A DNA stretch of 64,000 bases from Ctenosaura bakeri (taxonomy: Eukaryota > Chordata > Lepidosauria > Squamata > Iguanidae), in the NCBI GenBank assembly GCA_948474755.1, contig CAOLHI010001018.1, forward strand, positions 434,001 to 498,000. Reading direction: 5' to 3'. Below the pieces are notes generated by a model. It saw only the letters and a list, made by a program, of their open reading frames with translations. It was not told the DNA's origin and made no database searches. Positions 56,058 to 64,000 of this stretch are shown here, piece by piece. The translations under genes and the position numbers were made by a program. Numbering within the stretch: position 1 is the first letter of the stretch; the number at the start of each line of letters is the position of its first letter.

Positions 56058-56936
56058 ATACAGTGAAGTGACGATCCAAAGAAAGTAAAATATACCATTC
56101 CAAACAGCAGACTTCTAAGCCTATCAGATTGACTAGGCTAGCCAGAGTGGAGAGACAGGAGCCGACCACCAGACAAGGTAATATGAGACCTATTCAATAA
56201 GCCACTTCTGTTTTGTTGTTCCACATAGCAGAAAAACTTTGGCCTAAGGTCATTGTTGTTGATGTTAATCACCAAATTGATGGCAAAAGGTAGCAATATT
56301 TTAATGTGGTTAATTAGTATGTGAACTTGAGTTACAAGGGCCAGAATCCATCTGAAAATTATTATGATTTACACTGAGAAACAACTGAGTTATAATCTAT
56401 CTGAATAGATGTAATTATCATTTTGAGAAACTGCATATGAATTAGCAATCTTTCTTCTAGAGACTGGCTATGCCAGCCAAAGTGGCGACACTTCCCTTCA
56501 GGGAACAAGGCAGCAGAGTGATATGAGGCCTGATCAATAAGCCTCTCCATCTGCTGTTTTAGACCTGGAGGAAAGGGGCAAAGACGTTTAGAACATGCTC
56601 TCTTCCATTTTGGATTCTTTCAAAACCGTCTGAAGCAAAGTGGCAGACAAAGTGACCATGGGAAGGAAAACAGCAAAGAAAGGCATGAAGGATTCTCATT
56701 GCTTATTCTCTTCAATGCTAAGAATTTGGGGACTGAATGAAATTTCATTTGGGGTTGCAGAATTCTTCCTGGGAGGAAATTCCCTTATTTTGCCCTCCTG
56801 TAGCTACACCCCTGTTGGTCACACCCCCCATTTGTAAGAACAATAGTTATCAGTGGATGTGGAACTAAGTAAGATGGTTAGGAGAACACACAGGAAGAGA
56901 AATGCAGTGACTGGGGGTGGGAGAGTCACAAACTAA
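56058..56936. other. Unique sequence, no gene seen
   Basis: GACTGGCTATGCCAGCC-like words occur twice (56130-56150 and 56460-56480, each followed by AAGTGG/GAGTGG and a TATGAGRCCTRWTCAATAAGCC block at 56184 and 56522). These look like two copies of a short repeat, unclassified. Confidence 0.45.
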
Positions 56937-57344
56937 GGCTCTTTTCGCATGGCATTTGCCATGTGAAAGGGCCTCTGGAGCATCGTGCAATTGTGAGGAG
57001 CTATCATATGATGTCCTTGCAATTGCACGATGCTGCCGGGGCCAGCAGGTGCCGACCGCACACTATTTCATTTTTGACTTCTAGCCAAAAATGGTGCATG
57101 ATTGTGCATCACTCCAGGGCCCCGCACGCACTTACCATGCGTGCGGAGCCTCCGGAGCCATGGTGCTCGCACTTCCTGCCCCAGAGCAGCCTGGGAAAAT
57201 CCCAGACTGTGCTGCGGAAGGAAGAGGAGGAGCTGTCAGCAGCTGCGGAGCTGAAGCAGCAGGGAAGTGAGAGTCTCTCGCAAGAGGCTGCTCACACAAT
57301 CCCTGCACCCCAGCACTGAGAAAAGATAAGGTGCGAAAAGGGCC
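56937..57344. mobile_element. Harbinger-like non-autonomous element, long class B1, intact ends
   Basis: GGCTCTTTTCGCATGG ... GGTGCGAAAAGGGCC with a perfect TAA duplication (56934-56936 and 57345-57347). Inside are the inverted form of the donor-like block (CGCACTTACCATGCGTG), CCAGAGCAGCCTGGG and CTGTGCTGCGGAAGGAAG. It also has a GCATCGTGCAATTG / CAATTGCACGATGC stem near the left end. Confidence 0.88.
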
Positions 57345-59402
57345 TAAGAAAGGGCTACCAGGAAGTGACTCTGCACAACAGTATGGGGAAAAAGAAGGAG
57401 AGGCAGAGAGAGTCGGGAGAGAAAAGCAAGATTGTTGGGATAGAAGACAATACATAATTCCTGCTTGATTCATTAGGAGGTAGCAAACACCACTCCAAAA
57501 AAAGGCCTCGCTTTGTGGAATTGGAACCAGACTCTCAACAGTGTCAGAACTGAAGAACCCTAGGAACTTTTTTTTTTAAAAAACATTATTTTAATAGACT
57601 TATTTGCCCTTCTAGAATAAGAATAACAACTAGAAGACTTTGAGATAAAAGCAATCCCACCATGCCATCAAGTTAACTACTCCATTTGAGAAGCCTGGCA
57701 TAAGTTATTTAGCATCCCAGAGGGTCAGTCTGGAATACATCCTTTCCACAACAATTTTCAGTCCTGAGAGGGCAGGATTCCCAGTCCCCACAACTTCACA
57801 CTTTGTCCAAAACAAAGCCAGCTGCTCTCCCCTTTGCAGGGATATGCAAAGTCCACCAGTCATTCCTCAGCTGATACCTTGCCTTTCCCAGTTACCGGCA
57901 TGTTTTGAGTAAACAAAGAGGAGCGGAAGTAGGAGCCACTGTGTTCAAATGCTTCTGTCATGTAAAGGGCTACAAGAGGGGCATGGATGTCTGACATACA
58001 GATCATAGTCAACCTTTTGATCATCTGTCATTTTGTTATAAGAAAGCTAGCCATCCTTTACCACTGTTTAAAATAGCCTGGAGGAAGTTGAGCGTTAATC
58101 TTAACCTCAAACACATTGAGCCTTGCATTTCCTCTCAGGCTCTAAAATGTGCTATCTAGTTTCCTACACCTCAGTCTTGCTAAGTTTAGTTTCTTCAGGC
58201 CAGCTGTTAAGGAAGGAAAAGAGAGAGAAACAATGCTTCCAATGGATACAGCACTTCATTACCCTAAGCTGTATTGCTTTTTTCTTCTTTCCCTCAGAAA
58301 TGTTTAAAGATGAATATAGAAGAGATGTTTATGTGCACTTAAAACTTTAAAATGGCCTAAGTAAAGTTGCTTGATTGTTTTGTTTCACTTTGCAACCTAA
58401 TGAATAAAAGTTGTATAATATTTCATGTACGGGGCTGTCAGATGCTATAAATATATATATATATTTAAAAAATAAACTTTTAAAAAAGTAATTGTGCATT
58501 CAAACTTACTGAGGAGCAGTTCTTCCCATGTAGTCAAGACATCAAATGATATCGAGATCACTTGTCTAGTATTGACAGTGAGCATGGATAATTTTGTAAA
58601 TATGCTTCGTTGGTCCTGTGGGGACATTCAGTTAAATCTAGGAGTGTGCTTCACTCTTTCTATGACTCTGATATCTGTACTTTTGGGCACAAATGGTTGT
58701 ATGTGTAGGAGTCTACACAAATGGTTGTATGTGTAGGAGTCTATGTACAGAGGATGCCCAAGATATTTTGCTGCATGAGGAAGACAATTCCACATACAGA
58801 AACAGTTGGGCTGACAGTGAATCTTCAACTCTGGTGATGGTTAGAACAATGTATTCCACCATACCTGAGACTGCAGATTATTTTAGGGTTCAGGACTGAT
58901 CATGTGGTATTCAAAACCTTGTCCTCAAAGAGAAGAGAGTGACCAGCGAATTTATGAAGAATTGATGAAAGGATAACACAACAATTGCTTCACTCTCCCT
59001 AATGATAGGGTTACCCTTATCTAAGCAGACATTCTGGTCAATATGCAAATGTTGGATATGTTGAAGATGGAAGGGCCTGCTACTGCCATTGTGATCCTTC
59101 TTATGCGTTTATAGAATACACAAGATTGTCGCTAGCACTAAATAAATAAGTTTCACACCTCTAGAAAGGCATCAGTCTCATTCATTGAGCCACTTCATCA
59201 GCACTTGCATCTCAAGGGACTATAAAAAACTGCAGTTGGGTTTGGAGGATCGTATGACTTTTTGTCAAAGAGAAAAGGTCTTCCAATGTTGTATTTCCCT
59301 AAGAACAATTATAAATATGTGTATTTTTAAGTTACATTTATAACCAGACCTTTCTGCCAGTGAACTCTAGGTAGAGTACATAGCTCTCATTCTCCATACT
59401 TT
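57345..59402. other. Unique sequence with a short duplication
   Basis: A 28-bp tandem duplication at 58691-58745 and an AT run at 58451-58466. No exon is recognised. Confidence 0.5.
58691..58745. repeat. 28-bp tandem duplication
   Basis: Two units of AAATGGTTGTATGTGTAGG...; identical until the last bases (58691-58718 and 58719-58745). Confidence 0.95.
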
Positions 59403-59771
59403 GGCCCTTTCCACAGGATGATAGTGTCCTAGCATGGGGACATCAGAGGAGCGGGACTGCAACGATACTTCCACATGATGTCATCATAGTTCTGTCCTTC
59501 TCACATTGCCAGCTGGTGCGATTGTGGGGAATTTGACCCCCGATTGCACGAGCCTTCCATTGCTGCCAGCCATGCAGAAGGGCCGGAAGTGTGATCACAC
59601 ATTTCCTTCCCCACTGCAGCACAGGAAGAAGGCTGGCTGCAGTGCAGAAGGAAGAGGTGTGTCCTTTGTCAGGTGCAGAGGGGAGTGCTCGGACATGCTC
59701 CCATCCTGACAGAGGCACAGCCAGGATTGTGACAGGATGACACATGAGAGTATTGTCCTGTGGAATGGGCC
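59403..59771. mobile_element. Harbinger-like non-autonomous element, long class B1, intact ends
   Basis: GGCCCTTTCCACAGGATG ... CTGTGGAATGGGCC with a perfect TTT duplication (59400-59402 and 59772-59774). The terminal region extends as an inverted repeat (CACAGGATGATAGTGTCC against a reversed CACAGGACAATACTCTC). Class markers: CATGCAGAAGGGCCGGAAG, CACTGCAGCACAGG and GCAGTGCAGAAGGAAGAGG. Confidence 0.88.
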
Positions 59772-59784
59772 TTTGTTGTCACAA

Positions 59785-59935
59785 CAAAGCTACAAAGTAG
59801 GTCAGGCTAAGAGAAAATGACTGGTCCAAGGTCACTAAGTGAGTTTCCCGGCTGAGTGGAGACTAAACTCTGGATCTAACAAGTCCCAATTAATTGCTAA
59901 CCACTATGCCACCAACAGAGCCACTGTGTCTTGTC
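59785..59935 (-). mobile_element. Old tRNA-derived SINE (MIR-like arrangement), antisense
   Basis: GAGAAAATGACTGGTCCAAGGTCACTAAGTGAGTTTCCCGGCTGAGTGGAG, AACTCTGGATCTAAC, then AATTGCTAACCACTATGCC. This is the reverse of a SINE with a tRNA-like head and the TGACCTTGG core. More diverged than the other SINEs here. Confidence 0.7.
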
Positions 59936-60936
59936 ACTAGTAGTACACCATCGCTCTCTATCCCTTTTTCCTGTCCTTATGGTTGAAAACTCTGAGTTCC
60001 AGCATGCATAGTGATCTGTGCTGCAGGTTCCAAATCTCCCACCATTTCACGGGCATTCACTGAGAATACGAATAAAAAGGTAGCTATGTAAGGTCTTTGT
60101 GCCAAAGGGATTACTCTTGCTCAACACAGAACGTTATTCCCCCTCCTGCCCCTGGCCTTGATAGCTCTGTGTGCTTTCTTTTACCACTGTGCAATGGCCC
60201 ATTTCTGGAAAAAGAAAATCGACCTTGAACATCATCCTGACTTACTAAATAAAATCAAACAGTAATGTGTGCAGTGCCCCGTACTCCCTTTAGGGCAAAG
60301 ACAGTCTCTATTTCCCCCATCCCCATTCCTCGAACATATAGTCTAAACTCTGTCTCTCTGTCATTTTTAACATATATTTAGCATTATGGGCCATTGCACT
60401 TTTTTTCTTTTTAAAAAAATCCTCCACCCACTGGAAAGGCAATTTCCTTGTAATGAACACGTTTTACAATATAATTAGATGGAGCCACGCTACACTGGAG
60501 ACTTGACAGGTGCAGTAATTTAGCCCAGATATATGTGCACATACACAGTGAGATATCCTGTGCTAAGCATAAATGATCTCTTTGGAGAAAGAGCTCTTGA
60601 ACCCGTTTCTGTGATTGTTCAAAAGGCATCATTTCTTCAAGAGAATTCAATGACTGCGTATACAAGGATATAATAAAATAGTTCTTGTTTTTATTAGTTC
60701 TTGTTGCAGAGGTCCTATAATCATGACAGTAGAGTTTCTTTGGTATTCCCTTAAAACTGCAGTATTTATTTTTTTCTTAGAATTGCTCTTTGATTTATTT
60801 TATTTTTTTAAAAAGTGTAGCATAACAAATGATATGGTTAATAAAAATGTCTGTACAAAACACCACATGCTTAAAGGGCAGATAGGATTCTAAAAAGGGT
60901 TCAAAAGTAGATAAGCTGAATTGGAAGAGAAGCAAA
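59936..60936. other. Unique sequence, no gene seen
   Basis: Nothing recognised; short T and A tracts at 60398-60420 and 60779-60815. Confidence 0.5.
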
Positions 60937-61342
60937 GGCTCTTTCCACAGCATCCTCCCATTCCGCCATGGGGATGGGAGAAGGACAGGACCATGACAAT
61001 GCTTCTGCGTGACATCATTGCAGTCTCACTCCAATCCCGTCTCCAGCTGGGTTTAATCATTGACAGTTTCTTCCCATCAATGACATGAGATTGTGCCACC
61101 GTCCCACACTTACCTGTCTTGCAGAAGGGCAGGAAGCACGATGGCGCTGCTTCTTGTCTCAGCACAGCCTTGGAAAGTACCCAGCCGTGCTGTGGAAGGA
61201 AGCAGCATGCCCATCATGCTCCCTTCTACAGGGAGCTGGTCCCAGTGGAGGGGAATCCTGCTGTTGTGCTCCCTTCTTGGCAGAGCCTCTGCTGGGATCG
61301 CCACCAGATGCTGCCCCAAGATGGTAAGCTGCGGAAACAGCC
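60937..61342. mobile_element. Harbinger-like non-autonomous element, long class B1, intact ends
   Basis: GGCTCTTTCCACAGC ... GCTGCGGAAACAGCC with a perfect AAA duplication (60934-60936 and 61343-61345). Contains the antisense donor-like block CACACTTACCTGTCTTGCAG, CAGCACAGCCTTGG, and CCGTGCTGTGGAAGGAAGCAG. Small overlapping frames on both strands reflect the GC content only. Confidence 0.87.
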
Positions 61343-61637
61343 AAAGTGTGCCTTGAGACTATATAGAATATTTGTTGATACTGATGATCTGAATTTATGT
61401 TCACTGTACTGAGATGCCTTCTGTCAGAAAAAGTAGCCACCATTGTTCAGCTCTGTCACTGTATCCTAGTCTCTGCTTGTGACCCATTTGCAGTTAAAGC
61501 TACTTGCCATGGTATGTTTGGAGGCATGGACCTGCTTTCTGAAGTCTTCTAGGTGGCTAAAACAGAAGGATAAACCTTGTCCATCTGCACATTGTATCCT
61601 AACCTTATTGAAAAAAACTCACGGTGGCAAACACATT
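61343..61637. other. Short unique spacer, no gene seen
   Basis: Nothing recognised. Confidence 0.5.
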
Positions 61638-62069
61638 GGCCCTTTTCGCACCTTACCTTCACTGCAGCAGTGGGGAACGGCGCTCACGTGAGCAGCCGTT
61701 TGGTGAGCCGTTCACTGCAGCCTTTCTGCCTCTCACAGTGGCTTGCTGGTTGCGCGACCATCGTGCTAGCGCCCCGCCCCTTCCTTTCGCAGCACAGCCT
61801 GGGAGCTGTAGGCTGCGCTGGGGGAGGAAGCGCGACCGGGCCGGCTTGTTTGGCGCACTGCACGCAGGTAAGTGCGTGAGGGCCCCACAAGCATTGCGCG
61901 ATCACGCAGTATTTTCAGGTTAGAGCTGAAAATAAGAAAATGTGCGCGCGGCCCGCTTTAGGCTCGTGAGCGTCGTGTGAGTGGGAGTGTGTCATACAGA
62001 CCGATGCTCCCATTCATGCGACGCTCAAGGGGCCCTCGCCAAAAAAAAAAACTGCTTGCGAAAAGGGCT
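61638..62069. mobile_element. Harbinger-like non-autonomous element, long class B1, CpG-rich
   Basis: GGCCCTTTTCGCACC ... CTTGCGAAAAGGGCT; flanks ATT and GTT. Class markers: TTTCGCAGCACAGCCTGGG, GCTGCGCTGGGGGAGGAAG and GCAGGTAAGTGCGTGAGG. A strong hairpin lies at 61968-62031 (TGAGCGTCGTGTGAGTGGGAG against CTCCCATTCATGCGACGCTC). It has the densest CpG in the window. Confidence 0.85.
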
Positions 62070-62213
62070 GTTGCCTTCACAATAACCCTATGAAGAGGAG
62101 GATTATTACCTTCTTTACCAGGGCAGTGGTTTTAATATTTTTCTACTGTCCCAGACATTATGCTTTCAATAACACAGATTTGGCCTGTGGGATACTTCTA
62201 CAGTAACAGCATT

Positions 62214-62319
62214 GGCCATTTCCGCACTAGCCTGTTATAGGATTATGGAATCCCCCAGGATTCCAGAGGATGTTGAAAGTGGAATCATTGCGCTATAACA
62301 GGCTAGTGTGGAAATGTCC
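62214..62319. mobile_element. Harbinger-like MITE, short class A, internally deleted
   Basis: GGCCATTTCCGCACTAGCC ... GGCTAGTGTGGAAATGTCC with a perfect ATT duplication (62211-62213 and 62320-62322). Only 106 bp: the left inner arm and much of the spacer are missing, leaving CCCAGGATTCCAGAGGATG. Confidence 0.88.
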
Positions 62320-63344
62320 ATTGTTTTCAATGAAGGCAGACTAATAATTTTATTCCAGTCACTCCTGGAATAGGAAAGTGTTAGTAAGGGACTTATTCAC
62401 TTGTTTTAGGTTCACTCAGCTAACCATAATCACTTACTGTATAAAGGTTCAGGGGTATAGCTATTCCTGAAGCAAAATGTTATGTAGGCTAAAACAGAGG
62501 GATGTGGAAGGGTAGGGCTGCAATCATCCCATTCCCAGTATGTTTAGAATAAAAAATATATTGGTTGGTTGATGCTGCTGAGACAGAAAGTACTATTGTT
62601 GATCTGGCACTTATTACGTGCTTGACTGGAGTTAACAGGCCTTAAAAAATTTCAGTTAAAAGCAATCTTTGTCATGCAAATGACAGACTGAGTCCTCCTG
62701 GTATAAATAGCTAATGGGATTTAAGTGAGCCCAGTTTTATGGTTAAAATGGAAGGCACAGAAACACAGATGAGGTACATTTTCACAGCATGAGAGAGTGG
62801 TGTTGCTGCCCAGAAGGAATTCCCTGTTTCTGTCAAATTATCAAAACACTGATTAAACAGCTTTCCTGGGAAGAAGTGTGTGCTGCACATCTTTGAAAAG
62901 TGAAGCATGTATCACTGGTGAAGAAGTCTGTATGCGATCTGAAAATGAGGCTATCAAGTGTCAGTACAATATACTGAATATTCCCCCAGTGCATTCCCTC
63001 CCACCCATTACTTCTCCTTTGCCTAGAATGAGGTCTTTGCGTCATCTAAATAGGGCAAGAATAAGGGAAGCACACATAGCTTTACAGGATTATATTTTCT
63101 AGCATTAATAATCACCACTTTAATTACCTTCAGAATTCCTAAGAATTAGCTTTGAAATGCTAACAAGCTCAGTGTTTAGAACATCTTAATCTCCTCCTCT
63201 CTACTTTATGTTTTGATCTAGAATTCTGAAATCTCTTCTGGATGTTTCATGCAGCCTGATGAGGGGTGGAAATGATTGTGCATCTGTGTATTTGAGTGTC
63301 TACTGGAGAAAGTTACATTTTCCAATAGGTTGGGAAAATATTTC
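62320..63344. other. Unique sequence, no gene seen
   Basis: Nothing recognised. Confidence 0.5.
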
Positions 63345-63425
63345 TTTGGACTACAACTACTTGAATCTCCTAGCCATCATGGTCAGGCCATGACGGCTGG
63401 GAATTCTGGGAGATGGAGTGTAAGT
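63345..63425. repeat. Short dispersed repeat, same type as 2787
   Basis: GGACTACAACTACTTGAATCTCC then GCCATGACGGCTGGGAATTCTGGGAG; the two halves form an imperfect hairpin. Confidence 0.55.
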
Positions 63426-63756
63426 GAGTAACATTTAAGGGCATGATCACATGGTCTCAGGTGTGAAGCTATAGGATTTTGTGGAGAGGAAATCTGGTGT
63501 CAGAATCTTTGCCACAGGGATGGTTCTCAGTCAAAGAGTATTTTATGGGGAGGCTTTGGATACAGAGTCTTCCTATTTGTTCAAAATCCCCTGGAACAAG
63601 GGAAAATTTTCATCAGCTCTGGAACTTCCAGAGTTTGTTTCCTTCCCCTTGCTTTTTAATGGAAGAGAATTTTAAATAAAATGGCTGAGAGCTCAGCCCT
63701 GCTCCATTCCACTGCTGCAAACTCAGCAAGGCATTATGAATTAAAGGAGCGACATA
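63426..63756. other. Unique sequence, no gene seen
   Basis: Two short overlapping plus frames at 63479-63679 have no known motif. Confidence 0.5.
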
Positions 63757-63843
63757 TGAGAGCCAGCATGAGGTAGTGGTCTGAGTGTTGGATTATGACT
63801 GTGGGGACCAGGATTTGGATCTCTGCTCACCCATGGAAACCTA
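63757..63843 (+). mobile_element. tRNA-derived SINE, head part, interrupted
   Basis: ATGAGAGCCAGCATGAGGTAGTGG head, B-box-like GGATTTGGATCTC and CCCATGGAAACCTA, where the Harbinger-like element starts. The remainder of the SINE should lie beyond the window. Confidence 0.85.
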
Positions 63844-63999
63844 GGCCATTTCCACACTAGACTGTTATAGCGCTGTTATTCTACTTTCAACATCCTATGG
63901 AATTCCTGGGTTTGGGGCCCCTGCCTAAACTGCAAACCCAAGGATTCCATAAGATGTTGAAAGTGGAATAATAGTGCTAAGTCTAGTGTGGAAATGGCC
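63844..63999. mobile_element. Harbinger-like MITE, short class A, inserted in a SINE
   Basis: GGCCATTTCCACACTAGACTG ... GTCTAGTGTGGAAATGGCC with arms GCTGTTATTCTACTTTCAAC and GTTGAAAGTGGAATAATAG. The left flank is CTA (63841-63843); the single base after it, C at 64000, fits the first base of a CTA duplication. Confidence 0.88.
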
Positions 64000-64000
64000 C

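Overview
The window is vertebrate nuclear DNA, AT-rich on average, and its repeats point to a squamate reptile, most likely a lizard. It holds a Bov-B (RTE) LINE, tRNA-derived SINEs of the Sauria/ACA type with (CAA)n tails, a SINE with a 5S rRNA head, CR1, L2-like and L1 LINEs side by side, and hAT, Tigger-like and Harbinger-like DNA transposons. I found no exon, intact host gene, functional tRNA or rRNA gene, CRISPR array or bacterial signal. The longest open frames (up to 245 codons) lie in transposon remnants or are chance frames. The window is best read as intergenic or deep intronic sequence.

Layout. 1-9 kb: the end of a hAT element, unique sequence, a SINE and a CR1 tail. 9.7-15 kb: a Tigger-like element, a SINE, a 1.6-kb antisense Bov-B copy, an antisense LINE tail and a SINE with an expanded triplet tail. 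16.9-24.9 kb: a second Tigger-like element, two long Harbinger-like elements, a CR1 tail carrying a templated insertion, and a repeat with its own small ORF. 25-36 kb: mostly unique, with the 5S-headed SINE, a 3-unit minisatellite, a Bov-B tail, a Tigger-like element carrying a minisatellite, and an L2-like fragment. 36-44 kb: sparse. 44-47 kb: an L2-like LINE split by a hAT that itself holds two SINEs. 49-64 kb: dense in Harbinger-like elements, with a CR1 copy split by an L1 and by a Harbinger-like element.

The most striking content is a group of 18 non-autonomous elements, about 5.7 kb or roughly 9 % of the window. They share ends of the form GGCC(C/A)TTTCC(G/A)CAC and 3-bp target duplications, and fall into at least three internal sequence classes. 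Nested insertions give a relative order of events: CR1 and L2-like LINEs are older; L1, hAT and some Harbinger-like elements went into them; SINEs then went into the hAT; and one Harbinger-like element went into a SINE at the right edge.

All family names come from sequence patterns, partial translations and knowledge of these families, not from a database search. Boundaries are exact only where a target duplication is stated; otherwise they are good to about 10-30 bases.
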